Below, piece after piece: positions 17,986 to 26,517 of a stretch of 62,711 nt of DNA. The notes beneath the pieces are model-generated. The model did no database searches. It saw nothing but the letters and a program-made list of their open reading frames with translations, and had not been told where the DNA came from. Positions within the stretch are counted from its first letter, which is position 1, and each line of letters starts with the position of its first letter. The DNA is from Haliea sp. (GTDB lineage Bacteria > Pseudomonadota > Gammaproteobacteria > Pseudomonadales > Halieaceae): positions 45,999 to 108,709 of the forward strand of contig JAHEBL010000001.1 in assembly GCA_024642265.1 (NCBI GenBank), given 5' to 3'. Position numbers and translations under genes: made by a program.

Positions 17986-18497
17986 CCGGCGTATGACAGA
18001 TCGCTGCCGCAGATTCGGCAGCGGTAGTTGCCCACGCCCTGCAGCACGCGGTTGTGGCGCGTTGATGAGACATCATGGACCCTGCAACCACAACGGTAGG
18101 GGTGGGTACGCTGCTGCCGCTGGGGAATGCCCTCGAGGTCAAGGTCGAAAGTCACACCCTGGTCAGCACCAAAATGCTCCATCACCGCGCGCCACTGGCG
18201 GCCATGGGGCTTGATGCCCCGGGTGCCATACAGCTCGTGCACAATAAAATGTGCGACCTCGTGCGGGACCGTGTCGCGCAGGTTTTCCTCGTAGTACTTG
18301 GCAAAAATCCACGGGTTGTAGCGGATCCAGCCACGGCGCCCCACCAGCTTGAACATACCCGCGGTGCGGCCGGCCAGGTCAAACAGCACGGGAACCTCAC
18401 GGAACCGGCGGCCAAACACATTACCTGCTTGCCGCACGTACTGCTCCGTGGCAGCAATCACTTCACGTTGCTCGCGCTTTCCGATCGGCTCTACCAC
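17982..18497 (-). CDS. SprT-family zinc metalloprotease-like protein
   Basis: The protein carries the SprT zinc-binding helix HEVAHFIVHELYG and a C-terminal zinc ribbon with two CxxC-like pairs (HPYRCGC and YRCRICG). SprT/Spartan relatives in eukaryotes cleave DNA-protein crosslinks; the bacterial role is not settled. The GTG at 18497 gives 171 residues, the normal family length. The open frame reaches further upstream, but that part is not SprT-like. The 3' end is convergent with the DUF748 gene and shares the palindrome CTAG as a stop codon on both strands. Confidence 0.85.
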   Translation of the reverse strand: MVEPIGKREQREVIAATEQYVRQAGNVFGRRFREVPVLFDLAGRTAGMFKLVGRRGWIRYNPWIFAKYYEENLRDTVPHEVAHFIVHELYGTRGIKPHGRQWRAVMEHFGADQGVTFDLDLEGIPQRQQRTHPYRCGCRVHDVSSTRHNRVLQGVGNYRCRICGSDLSYAG

Positions 18498-18736
18498 TGT
18501 CTCTATTGCGCCCCCTGGCACCCACACGCCGCATGCCGGCGCCCCAGGTCCGAAGCGCCGTAGCGACAGCATAACGACCACGGCGGCGCGGCTCAAACAT
18601 TTCCGCTTACATGATCTTTGCTGTACATTTAGCGGCTGCCGCGACGAGCTCCGACATGGCATTACGGGGCAGTTGCCATGAAGTCATCCATTGCGCCCGT
18701 CGACAGGCGTCAATTTCAACAGAAGATCCTGTATTT

Positions 18737-19756
18737 ATGAGCACACAACACATCGACACAGCCAGCCTCTGCAACTATCTCGAACAACATATTCCGGGTT
18801 TCAGAGGCCCGGTCAGTGCGGAGAAATTCGCCGGCGGCCAGTCCAATCCGACTTTCAAGCTGACGGCCGGCGGCAAGTCCTACGTGTTACGGCGCAAGCC
18901 GCCGGGGGAACTGCTGAAATCGGCCCACGCAGTGGACCGCGAGTTCCGCGTGATCAGCGCCCTGCGCGATACCGATGTGCCGGTGCCACGCACCTATATC
19001 CTTTGCGAGGACGAGGCAATCATCGGCTCGATGTTCTACGTCATGGAGTACATGGAGGGCCGCATTTTGTGGGACCCGGTGATTCCCGAGGCCGCCGACA
19101 ACGCAGAGCGCGCAGCCATCTACGATGCTATGAACGCGACCATGGCCGCGCTGCACAGTGTCGACGTCGATGCCGTCGGCCTCGCCGATTACGGCCGGCC
19201 GGGAAATTATTTCGAGCGTCAGGTAGATCGCTGGACCAAGCAATACCGGGCATCGGAAACGCAACACATCGAAGCCATGGAGACACTGATGGCATGGCTG
19301 CCCGCAAATATGCCGGCAGACGACGGTGCGGTGAGCCTGGTCCACGGTGACTATCGCCTGGATAACATGATGTTTCACCCCAGCGAGCCCCGCGTGATTG
19401 CCCTGCTGGACTGGGAATTGTCCACCCTGGGGCATCCCCTGGCAGACCTTGCGAACCAGTGCATGGCCTGGATGCTGCCCCGCGAGGGCGGCGTGAAGGG
19501 GCTCGCCGGGGTCGACCGCGCGTCCCTGGGGATACCCAGCGACGAAGCCTATATCGCGCGCTATTGCGAGCGCACAGGACGGGACGGCATCGAGAACTGG
19601 AACTTCTACCTGGTGTTCTCGCTGTTCCGCCTTGCCGCTATCTGCCAGGGTATCGTAAAGCGCGCCCAGATAGGAACCGCCTCCAGCCAGGAGGCTGACT
19701 CCAGGGGCGACTCGGTAGTGCCGCTGGCGGAGATGGGGGCGGCACTGCTCGACTGA
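18737..19756 (+). CDS. APH-fold kinase of the ACAD10/11 type
   Basis: The 339-residue protein is an aminoglycoside-phosphotransferase-fold kinase. It has FAGGQSNPTFKL as the nucleotide loop, VLRRKPPG with the ATP-contacting lysine/arginine, the catalytic loop VHGDYRLDNMMFHP, and LLDWELSTLGHPLADLA as the metal-binding segment. The sequence matches the N-terminal kinase half of ACAD10/ACAD11 rather than antibiotic-resistance enzymes. In the LvaA/ACAD11 system such kinases phosphorylate 4-hydroxyacyl-CoAs. No partner dehydrogenase is adjacent. The ATG at 18737 is preferred because upstream in-frame codons are not conserved. A strong terminator follows. Confidence 0.85.
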   Translation: MSTQHIDTASLCNYLEQHIPGFRGPVSAEKFAGGQSNPTFKLTAGGKSYVLRRKPPGELLKSAHAVDREFRVISALRDTDVPVPRTYILCEDEAIIGSMFYVMEYMEGRILWDPVIPEAADNAERAAIYDAMNATMAALHSVDVDAVGLADYGRPGNYFERQVDRWTKQYRASETQHIEAMETLMAWLPANMPADDGAVSLVHGDYRLDNMMFHPSEPRVIALLDWELSTLGHPLADLANQCMAWMLPREGGVKGLAGVDRASLGIPSDEAYIARYCERTGRDGIENWNFYLVFSLFRLAAICQGIVKRAQIGTASSQEADSRGDSVVPLAEMGAALLD

Positions 19757-19761
19757 AAAAC

Positions 19762-19788
19762 AAAACGGGGCCTTCGCCCCGTTTTTTT
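19762..19788. terminator. Strong bidirectional rho-independent terminator
   Basis: A 10-bp stem (AAAACGGGGC / GCCCCGTTTT) with a CTTC tetraloop is flanked by an A-run on the left and a T-run on the right. It therefore works for both the kinase gene on the plus strand and the convergent patatin gene, whose stop is at 19787. Confidence 0.9.
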
Positions 19789-21472
19789 ATGCTGCCCGCT
19801 GCCCGGGCCGCTCGCCCTCCTTGGGCTTTTTGCCGGCGGCCGGGGCCTTGCCGGCAGATCCTGGCTTCTTGCGAGCTGCCGCTCTCTTTGCAGGCTTTGC
19901 AGCTTTCACAAGCTTGGTTGACTTCGCCGCGCGGCCAGAATTTGCGCCAATAGCTGCCCGGTCCGCCTGGGTGGGCGGCGGTCTGCGCCGTGAAGCCCGC
20001 GGCCGATGTACCTCGGTCGCATCGGGACGCAGGTCCCCGGTTTCGAAGCGAGTCAGGATTTCCTCCATCGTGCGACTGATCTTGGTGCAGATACGAATCG
20101 ACTCCAGGCTGGGAAAAGTTGAATGCTCACCGCCCTCCATCAGCTCGATCAAATCCTTCTCGGACAAGTGCGACAGGATTTTGGCGGGGTTGTACCAGCG
20201 AAAGCTGGGAACGATATTGATATCGCCGCTATACTCCTGGTCCATCAGCGCGTGCACACTGTTCATCAGCATATTGAAGCGCGGCCAATTGTCACCCTGG
20301 CGTTGCACCACACCCCGGTAGAAGTTCAATAACTCCCTGCCCATACCGACACCGAGACTGCCCAGAGCAGACCCAAGCGCGCTGCGGCTGCCCTCTTTCT
20401 TCAGGAAAGGAATGGCGATGGGATTGACCATGCTCACAATATAGTGATTGGCGCTGTACAGTCGCGACAGTCGCTTGGCAGGCAGGTCATCGGCGATCGA
20501 GCCATCCACCCACTTACGCGTCGGCAGGTAAGGCTGGGCTTCCCCGTGCACATTCCTGGCCATCAGCATCACGGGCGGGAATACCCCTGGCACCGCGCAG
20601 GACGCCATCACTGCCGACCGCACAAACACGTTGGGCGAGGTAATCGCGTTGAGCAGCCGTGAGCGCTGGTGGGGTTCGGCCGGCGCCACAGTTATGCTGA
20701 TCTGGCGACCGGTTTTTTCATACGCTTCCTGGAATGTCATGTCCGGTATCATGCGGGCAATCAGGCGGCCGAGGTCGCCCACGTCGATCTGCGGGTTGGC
20801 ACCGAAAAACATCCGTGAAAAAGTGCTGGCCTCACGCTCTGCTTCAAACAATACATTGGACGGGCGGTAGAAACGCTCGAGTTCGCTGTCCGTATGGGTG
20901 CCCACCACTCCCGCCACCAGAGAACCGGCACTCGAGCCCGAGATAACCCGGGGCAGCAGGCCCTGTTCCAACAGTGTTTTCACCACGCCGAGATGGTAGA
21001 AGCCCAGCACCCCGCCGCCGCTCAACATCAGTGCGGAACGACCGTAGCAGATATTGGCCCGATAGAAAAAATCGAGTTTTTCCTGCGGGTTGATCAGGTC
21101 ATTATCCAGCTCTGCGAGGTAGCGCAGGGAGTCGTCCACCTCATCAATATACTGTTCGATGAGTTTCTTGGTACCAAACTTGGCCTGGCGATACAGACTG
21201 CTGCGGCCCATACCGCCCATATTGCCATGAATGCCCTCGTTGAGCGTGAACAGCAGGCCATGGTGGTCGTGGCGGGCGCGCAGGCTGCGTATGCGGTCCA
21301 GGCGCAGGCGAATCTGCGCGTAATCGTACTGATTGGTCTGGTCTATCTCGCGCCAGCGCCGCTTCCCCGAAACCTCATCATGTTCCACAGCCGCCTGGCG
21401 CCACTCATCGTAGCTGCGACTCTTGGTCATCGTGCGCTCGAGTTTCTTGAGCTTTCGTGAATTAGCCACCAT
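19787..21472 (-). CDS. Patatin-like phospholipase with DUF3336 domain and basic tail
   Basis: The ATG at 21472 has AGAGGTG directly upstream and gives 561 residues. An N-terminal DUF3336 region (about 10-150) is followed by a patatin domain: SGGGVLGFYHLG (oxyanion hole), GSSAGS (nucleophile serine in GxSxG) and WVDGSIADD (catalytic Asp). Relatives are triacylglycerol or phospholipid lipases of the TGL3/TGL5 and ExoU-like group. The final 75 or so residues are an unusual low-complexity tail rich in Lys, Ala, Pro and Arg, like histone H1. It has its own promoter region with a palindrome at 21577. Confidence 0.88.
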   Translation of the reverse strand: MVANSRKLKKLERTMTKSRSYDEWRQAAVEHDEVSGKRRWREIDQTNQYDYAQIRLRLDRIRSLRARHDHHGLLFTLNEGIHGNMGGMGRSSLYRQAKFGTKKLIEQYIDEVDDSLRYLAELDNDLINPQEKLDFFYRANICYGRSALMLSGGGVLGFYHLGVVKTLLEQGLLPRVISGSSAGSLVAGVVGTHTDSELERFYRPSNVLFEAEREASTFSRMFFGANPQIDVGDLGRLIARMIPDMTFQEAYEKTGRQISITVAPAEPHQRSRLLNAITSPNVFVRSAVMASCAVPGVFPPVMLMARNVHGEAQPYLPTRKWVDGSIADDLPAKRLSRLYSANHYIVSMVNPIAIPFLKKEGSRSALGSALGSLGVGMGRELLNFYRGVVQRQGDNWPRFNMLMNSVHALMDQEYSGDINIVPSFRWYNPAKILSHLSEKDLIELMEGGEHSTFPSLESIRICTKISRTMEEILTRFETGDLRPDATEVHRPRASRRRPPPTQADRAAIGANSGRAAKSTKLVKAAKPAKRAAARKKPGSAGKAPAAGKKPKEGERPGQRAA

Positions 21473-21576
21473 TGCACCTCTTTGGTTTCTGTACGCCAAC
21501 AATACTTGCTGAGCACAAGCATAATTCAAATAATATATGACGCACAGTAGTTTGTAAGCTGCGAAAAAACGGAGAT

Positions 21577-21590
21577 TTGACCTGGGTCAA
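21577..21590. promoter_or_regulatory. FNR/Dnr-like palindrome upstream of the patatin gene
   Basis: TTGACCTGGGTCAA is a perfect 14-bp dyad (TTGAC-N4-GTCAA). It resembles FNR/Anr/Dnr-family boxes, whose usual form is TTGAT-N4-ATCAA. It lies about 60 bp upstream of a candidate -10 (TATATT at 21532-21537, minus strand) for the patatin gene, a class I activator spacing. The match is suggestive only. Confidence 0.35.
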
Positions 21591-21656
21591 GACCCGGGGG
21601 CTGCGCGTACCGCACGGCGAGCCGGCATGTCGCAGCGCCAGCGTCGCCGAGCCCGG

Positions 21657-23228
21657 TCAGCCGTCGGTGTCTGGACCGGGGCCTTCATCGCTGCGGGCTC
21701 CGCTGCGATACTCCTCAACCAGGTGGCGCTTATACAGCTTGCCGTTGTCCATACGGGGCAGCTTGGGATGAAAGTCGAGCGAGCGCGGCATCTTGATATG
21801 TGAGAGCTTGTCGCGCAGCCACTCCATGATCTCTATCGCCACTTCGTCGGTGGCGTCCGCCCAATTCATGGGCTCCACCACTGCCTTGACCTGCTCGCCA
21901 AATTCCTCGTGCGGTATGCCAAAAACGGCCACATCAGCGATCTTCGGGTGGGTGATCAGCAGGTTCTCGATTTCCTGGGGATATATATTCACGCCGCCGC
22001 TGATGATCATGAAGTTCTTGCGGTCGGTCAGGTAGAGAAACCCGTCCTTGTCCACATAGCCGACATCGCCGGTCGTTGCCCAACCCCTGTCATTGTAGGC
22101 GCCGGCGGTCTTCTCGGGTTCGTTATGGTACTTGAAACGGGTGTGTTCGCCGCCAAAGTAGATGGTGCCGATTTCGCCCGCCGGCAGCTCATTGCCGTCG
22201 TCGTCCACGACATGCAACTCGCCCACCAGCGCCGGGCCCACCGAGCCCTTGTGGGTAAGCCAGTTGGCGGAATCGATAATGGTAACGCCGATCCCCTCAC
22301 TGGCCGCGTAGTATTCGACGATAACCTCACCCCACCAGTCGATCATCCGCTCCTTGACCTCAATCGGGCACGGTGCCGCCGCGTGAATGGCGAACTGCAT
22401 GGAGCTCACGTCGTAGCGATCCCGCACCTCCTGCGGCAGTTTCAGCATACGGATGAACATGATGGGCACCCACTGGCTGTGGGTCACCCGGTGTTCTTCA
22501 ATCAGATGCAGTGCGCGCTCGGCATCAAACTGCTCCATCACCACGATGGTGCCGCCCTGGAACGCCACCATCATGCAGTAGTGCAGTGGCGCGGCGTGAT
22601 ACAGGGGGGCCGGCGACAGATAGACCGTCTCTGCGCTGAAGCCGAATGCCGCCCCCATGGAGCTGACCAGCGGATGCGGCGTGTTGACATCACTGCTGAC
22701 AGGCGGAACAAACACGCCCTTTGGCTGGCCGGTCGTACCCGAGGAATAGAGCATCGGTACGCCATTGCTCTCGTCATCGATGCGAGTTTCCGGCTGCAGG
22801 TCGATGGCTTCCTCCCACGACTCGAAACCCGGCTTGATACCACCCACCATGTAAAAGTGGGCTACGTCACCGGGGGAGTTGGCAATAATCTCGGCAGCCA
22901 CATCGGCCAGCACGAGCGAACCTATGAATAATTTTGCGCCGCAGTTTTCCAGGATGTAGCTGGCCTCTGCCAACTTGAGGTGGGTACTGATCGGCGTGAA
23001 AATGATTCCCGAGCGCTGGGCGGCCCAGACGATCTCCAGAAACTGGCGGTTATTCTCCATCATCATACCGATGTGATCGCCAGGCTGGAGGCCGAGTGAC
23101 CGAAACAGTTGAGCGCCCTGGTTCGAGCGCTCATCCAGCTGCTGGTAAGTGACGATCTCGCCTGAAGCGCCCATGATAAATGCAGGCTTGTGCGGGTAAG
23201 TCTCCGCCGTGATACTGGGATGCGGCAT
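21657..23228 (-). CDS. AMP-forming acyl-CoA synthetase
   Basis: This is a 523-residue ANL-superfamily enzyme. It has the P-loop LYSSGTTGQPKGV near residue 175, an aromatic A5-like motif around YYAASEGIG, TTGDVGYVDKDGFLYLTDRKNFMI (with the hinge Asp/Lys) split across the linker, and the C-terminal catalytic lysine in NGKLYKR. It activates a carboxylic acid to its CoA thioester through an acyl-adenylate. The chain-length preference cannot be read. It lies between the patatin gene and a TesB thioesterase, all on the minus strand, and has its own promoter candidate at 23265-23294. Lipid release, activation and hydrolysis functions are thus clustered. Confidence 0.92.
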   Translation of the reverse strand: MPHPSITAETYPHKPAFIMGASGEIVTYQQLDERSNQGAQLFRSLGLQPGDHIGMMMENNRQFLEIVWAAQRSGIIFTPISTHLKLAEASYILENCGAKLFIGSLVLADVAAEIIANSPGDVAHFYMVGGIKPGFESWEEAIDLQPETRIDDESNGVPMLYSSGTTGQPKGVFVPPVSSDVNTPHPLVSSMGAAFGFSAETVYLSPAPLYHAAPLHYCMMVAFQGGTIVVMEQFDAERALHLIEEHRVTHSQWVPIMFIRMLKLPQEVRDRYDVSSMQFAIHAAAPCPIEVKERMIDWWGEVIVEYYAASEGIGVTIIDSANWLTHKGSVGPALVGELHVVDDDGNELPAGEIGTIYFGGEHTRFKYHNEPEKTAGAYNDRGWATTGDVGYVDKDGFLYLTDRKNFMIISGGVNIYPQEIENLLITHPKIADVAVFGIPHEEFGEQVKAVVEPMNWADATDEVAIEIMEWLRDKLSHIKMPRSLDFHPKLPRMDNGKLYKRHLVEEYRSGARSDEGPGPDTDG

Positions 23229-23264
23229 ACCTGGGTCCTCGATTATTACAGTGATGAAGCGGAC

Positions 23265-23294
23265 ACTATAGAAGTATAGCCGGGTAATTTACAA
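23265..23294 (-). promoter_or_regulatory. Promoter of the acyl-CoA synthetase gene with an overlapping dyad
   Basis: On the minus strand TTGTAA (23289-23294), an 18-bp spacer and TATAGT (23265-23270) form a sigma-70-like promoter 37 bp before the start codon. A perfect dyad CTATA-GAAG-TATAG (23266-23279) overlaps the -10, where a repressor would block transcription. Confidence 0.5.
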
Positions 23295-23298
23295 CGGC

Positions 23299-24138
23299 TC
23301 ACAGCAAACGCATGACGCTTTGCTGCATTGTGGTAGCGACCAGTCGTCCATCAGGGGTGTAGAAACTTCCCCGCGCAAGGCCGCGGCCACCGCTGATACG
23401 CTCCGCCTCCACCACATGCAATAACCATTGATCGACCCGGAAATCCTCGTGAAACCAGAGGCCATGATCCAGGCTGGCGATCTGCCAGCGCGGGTCATCA
23501 AAGCGCCTGCCGTGCTTGATCAGGCATACGTCTACCAGAAAAGCATCCGAGAGGTAGGCCAATAGGGCGTGGTGCAGGCCCCGGGTATCGGGCACCGGGC
23601 CACTGGTCTTCATCCAGGCCTGCAACACCGGTTCCCTGGCTACCGGCCGGTTCCAGTCTATCGGCTCGACCACCCGTATATCGAGATCCTCGCCGGTGGT
23701 GATCATGAAGCTTTCATCCAGTCGTCCCGCCTCCAGGCTGAGCTGGCGTTCATTGGGCAGGGATTCCGGTGGCGGCACGTCGGGCATCTCTGACTGGTAG
23801 TCATCGCCCGCCGAGGCCTGCTGGAAGGACATGGTCGCCACCAGGATGGGTTTGTCCGCCTGCAACGCCACCACCCGACGTGAACTGAAGCTGCGACCGT
23901 CACGCGCACGCTCGACCTCAAATACTATGGGCCTGGCAGTATCCCCGGGGCGCAGGAAGTAGGCGTGCTGGGAGTGTATTACCCGGTCTTCCGCCACGGT
24001 CGCCACCGCGGCGCTGACCGCCTGGGCGAGCACCTGCCCGCCATACACCCTGAACGCCTCCGGGTGCATATTTGTGCCGACAAAGCGGTCTTTACCCGCG
24101 GCAACGGGACTGACAACATCGAGTAATCGGGAGAGCAT
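23299..24138 (-). CDS. tesB: Acyl-CoA thioesterase II (TesB-like)
   Basis: The 279-residue protein has the double-hotdog plan of TesB/ACOT8 thioesterases. The N-terminal hotdog contains RVYGGQVLAQAVSAA and HSQHAYFLRPGD, and the C-terminal one contains HHALLAYLSDAFL and SLDHGLWFHEDFRVDQWLL. The last element (SLDHGLWFH, with RGLARGSFY) is characteristic. It hydrolyses medium- and long-chain acyl-CoA to free acid and CoA. It is divergent from the D-amino-acid operon, and an unusually tidy promoter with a dyad in its spacer sits between them. Confidence 0.92.
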   Translation of the reverse strand: MLSRLLDVVSPVAAGKDRFVGTNMHPEAFRVYGGQVLAQAVSAAVATVAEDRVIHSQHAYFLRPGDTARPIVFEVERARDGRSFSSRRVVALQADKPILVATMSFQQASAGDDYQSEMPDVPPPESLPNERQLSLEAGRLDESFMITTGEDLDIRVVEPIDWNRPVAREPVLQAWMKTSGPVPDTRGLHHALLAYLSDAFLVDVCLIKHGRRFDDPRWQIASLDHGLWFHEDFRVDQWLLHVVEAERISGGRGLARGSFYTPDGRLVATTMQQSVMRLL

Positions 24139-24169
24139 AGTTCCACAGGAGTTTCACAAAGACGCAGAC

Positions 24170-24197
24170 ATTATCCAGATTTGTGAATCTGTGCCAA
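24170..24197 (-). promoter_or_regulatory. tesB promoter whose spacer is a perfect operator-like dyad
   Basis: On the minus strand TTGGCA (24192-24197) and GATAAT (24170-24175) are separated by 16 bp. Those 16 bp are exactly the perfect dyad CAGATT-CACA-AATCTG (24176-24191). The predicted transcript starts about 25 bases before the tesB ATG. The dyad also lies about 110 bp upstream of the divergent D-amino-acid operon and could regulate both. Confidence 0.55.
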
Positions 24198-24297
24198 ACT
24201 AAATCCCTGCAAATCAACCGCGGCGCAAGGCTAATTCTTTATGGCCTCGGCGCCCGGGGAAGCACAGGCAGCAGATCAACTCTCGACAGGACCCATA

Positions 24298-25083
24298 ATG
24301 AACGATGTAAGCTCCCCCCGTGACCTGCGTCGCGCCATTCGCTCCGGCGCCCACCTTGGCAACACATCGGGGCTTGCACCCGGTTATGTCCAGTGTAATA
24401 TCGTGATTTTGCCGGCCGCGGTGGCCGCCGACTTTCTGCGTTTCTGCCAGCTCAACCCCAAACCCTGCCCCTTGATCGCCACCTCAAACGCCCCGGGCGA
24501 CTTCACGCTACCACCTTTGGGGGATGTCGACATCCGGACTGACGTGCCAAGCTACCGGCTGTTCCGCGACGGTGAGTTCGTCGAGGAACTGGCGGATATC
24601 ACCGCGCTATGGCAAGACGATCTCGTCACTTTCGCCCTGGGTTGCTCCTTCTCCTTTGAAGAAGCCCTGCTGGCTGACGGGCTCGAGGTGCGCAATGTGA
24701 CCGAGCAGGTGAATGTTCCCATGTACCGCACTTCCATCGACTGCTCGCCCGCCGGCCCCTTCGCCGGAAAAATGGTGGTGAGCATGCGGCCATTCAAGGC
24801 CGCCGATGCTATTCGTGCGGTACAGATCTGCACACGTTTCCCGGCTGTTCACGGCGCCCCGGTTCACCTGGGCGACCCGGGCCTGATAGGGATTGGCGAC
24901 CTGGCGCTGCCCGATTACGGCGACCCCGTCAATGTCGCTGCAGATGAACTGCCGGTATTCTGGGCCTGTGGCGTGACGCCCCAGGTGGCGCTGGAGCGGG
25001 CCAGGCTGCCCTTTGCGATCACCCACAGCCCCGGCTGTATGCTGGTTACCGATTTGCGCAACAGCCGGCTGGCTGTAATGTAA
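24298..25083 (+). CDS. DUF1445 protein (D-glutamate cyclase family, first half of DGLUCY)
   Basis: With the ATG at 24298 the protein is 261 residues, the usual length of the DUF1445/YcsI family long labelled 'putative hydro-lyase'. It includes [19 protein letters not shown] near the N-terminus, [25 protein letters not shown] and [10 protein letters not shown] at the C-terminus. The same domain forms the N-terminal half of mammalian DGLUCY, which converts D-glutamate to 5-oxo-D-proline. In Bacillus subtilis the homologue ycsI is next to the 5-oxoprolinase genes, as here, 15 bp upstream of pxpA. It is the first gene of an eight-gene operon. Confidence 0.85.
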   Translation: MNDVSSPRDLRRAIRSGAHLGNTSGLAPGYVQCNIVILPAAVAADFLRFCQLNPKPCPLIATSNAPGDFTLPPLGDVDIRTDVPSYRLFRDGEFVEELADITALWQDDLVTFALGCSFSFEEALLADGLEVRNVTEQVNVPMYRTSIDCSPAGPFAGKMVVSMRPFKAADAIRAVQICTRFPAVHGAPVHLGDPGLIGIGDLALPDYGDPVNVAADELPVFWACGVTPQVALERARLPFAITHSPGCMLVTDLRNSRLAVM

Positions 25084-25098
25084 GGACAGGAAATTACA

Positions 25099-25830
25099 AT
25101 GTTATTGAATTGTGACCTCGGCGAGAGCTACGGCAGCTGGACCATGGGCCTGGACGAGGAGGTCATGCCCCACATCGACCAGGCCAATATTGCCTGCGGC
25201 TTTCATGCCGGCGATCCCTTGACGATGCGCGCCACGCTGACACTGGCGGCACGTCACGGTGTCAGCATCGGTGCTCACCCGGCTTATCCGGACCTTGTGG
25301 GATTCGGACGCCGCAGCATGGACCTCAGCGCCGATGAACTGATCGCCGCCCTGCACTACCAGGTGTCTGCGCTGGAGGGAATGGCCCTCAGCCAGGGTCT
25401 GGAGCTTGCCTACGTCAAACCCCATGGCGCTCTCTACAACGACATGATGGCAAAGCCGGAGGTGCGGGCTGCGATTCTGCAGGCACTGAAAAGCTATCAC
25501 CGGCCACTGCCACTCATGCTGCAGGCGACACCCGCTGCGGAGCAACACCGCAAGGAAGCAGACGCACTGGGGATTCGCATGTTGTTTGAAGCTTTCGCCG
25601 ATCGCTGCTACGACGACGACGGCAGCCTGCTGTCCAGGCGCAAGCCGGGTGCCGTGCATAACAGGGAGCGCATGCTCGCTCAGGTTGAACAGCTGCAAAG
25701 CGAAAGCACGGTTACCACGGTCGGTGGCAAGCGTTTGCCGCTGCAGGCCGACACGCTCTGCGTGCACGGCGACAACCCCGAAGGCGTGCAGGCCATCCGG
25801 GCCATCCGCGCCCTGGTCAACGCGGCATAG
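25099..25830 (+). CDS. pxpA: 5-oxoprolinase subunit A (LamB/YcsF family)
   Basis: The 243-residue protein begins LLNCDLGESYGSW and continues with ANIACGFHAGDP, GAHPAYPD, YVKPHGALYN and VHGDNP, the hallmark motifs of the LamB/YcsF family. In Bacillus subtilis and Escherichia coli PxpA works with PxpB and PxpC as an ATP-dependent 5-oxoprolinase that opens pyroglutamate to L-glutamate. An AGGA-type ribosome-binding site precedes the ATG. It lies 6 bp before pxpB in a tightly packed operon. Confidence 0.95.
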   Translation: MLLNCDLGESYGSWTMGLDEEVMPHIDQANIACGFHAGDPLTMRATLTLAARHGVSIGAHPAYPDLVGFGRRSMDLSADELIAALHYQVSALEGMALSQGLELAYVKPHGALYNDMMAKPEVRAAILQALKSYHRPLPLMLQATPAAEQHRKEADALGIRMLFEAFADRCYDDDGSLLSRRKPGAVHNRERMLAQVEQLQSESTVTTVGGKRLPLQADTLCVHGDNPEGVQAIRAIRALVNAA

Positions 25831-25836
25831 TCCCCG

Positions 25837-26517
25837 GTGGAACTGCAATCGGCGGGCGAAAACGCCCTGATTCTCTACCTTGGCGAGCAGGTCAGCCCCG
25901 AGGTCGCGGCCCGGGTGCACGCTGCCAGCGCCGCTGTTGAGGCTGCCCTGGGAGATGACCTGGTTGATCTGGTGCCGTCCTATGCATCGCTGCTGGTTAT
26001 CTACGACCCCATGAGAACTGATCATCTGAGTGTCGGCCACCGGCTGCGCGCCGCAATCAATGAACTGTCCGACAGCGAGAGCCTCGCGGGACGCACGGTC
26101 GTGCTGCCGGTGTATTACGCTCCCGAGTCTGGTGCCGACCTCGAGTCGCTGGCAGAGCGGGCGGGGCTCTCCGTTGACGAGGTAGTGAGCTTGCACAGCG
26201 CGGTCGAGTATCGGGTCTATGCCATTGGCTTTGCCCCGGGCTTCGCCTATCTCGGCCAGGTCGATGAGCGTATTGCAGCCCCGCGCCTCAGCACTCCCCG
26301 CCTGAAGGTGCCGCGCGGGGCAGTAGCCATTGCGGACCGGCAAACTGCTGTTTACCCGGCTGTTTCCCCGGGCGGCTGGAACCTGATCGGTCGCTGCCCG
26401 ACCCGCATGTTCGACCCCGGCGCAAAGCCCACCATGCCGGTTGCCGTCGGCGACCGCGTCCGCTTCGAGGCGATCAGCCGCGACAGGTTCCTAGCCCTTG
26501 GCGGAGAGCTGGCGTGA
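25837..26517 (+). CDS. pxpB: 5-oxoprolinase subunit B (KipI-like)
   Basis: The 226-residue protein starts at GTG. Family signatures are LPVYYAPESGADLESLAE, VYAIGFAPGFAYLG, PRLSTPRLKVPRGAVAIADRQ (shown in part) and PGGWNLIGRCP. In Bacillus subtilis the homologue KipI also inhibits the sporulation kinase KinA, which is a secondary role. The 3' end overlaps pxpC by four bases (GTGA), consistent with translational coupling and a stable B-C complex. Confidence 0.95.
   Translation: MELQSAGENALILYLGEQVSPEVAARVHAASAAVEAALGDDLVDLVPSYASLLVIYDPMRTDHLSVGHRLRAAINELSDSESLAGRTVVLPVYYAPESGADLESLAERAGLSVDEVVSLHSAVEYRVYAIGFAPGFAYLGQVDERIAAPRLSTPRLKVPRGAVAIADRQTAVYPAVSPGGWNLIGRCPTRMFDPGAKPTMPVAVGDRVRFEAISRDRFLALGGELA

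Noticed and set aside
25102-26343. 413-codon frame antisense to pxpA and pxpB
   Set aside because: The translation has shadow composition, while the opposite strand carries full LamB/YcsF and KipI motifs.
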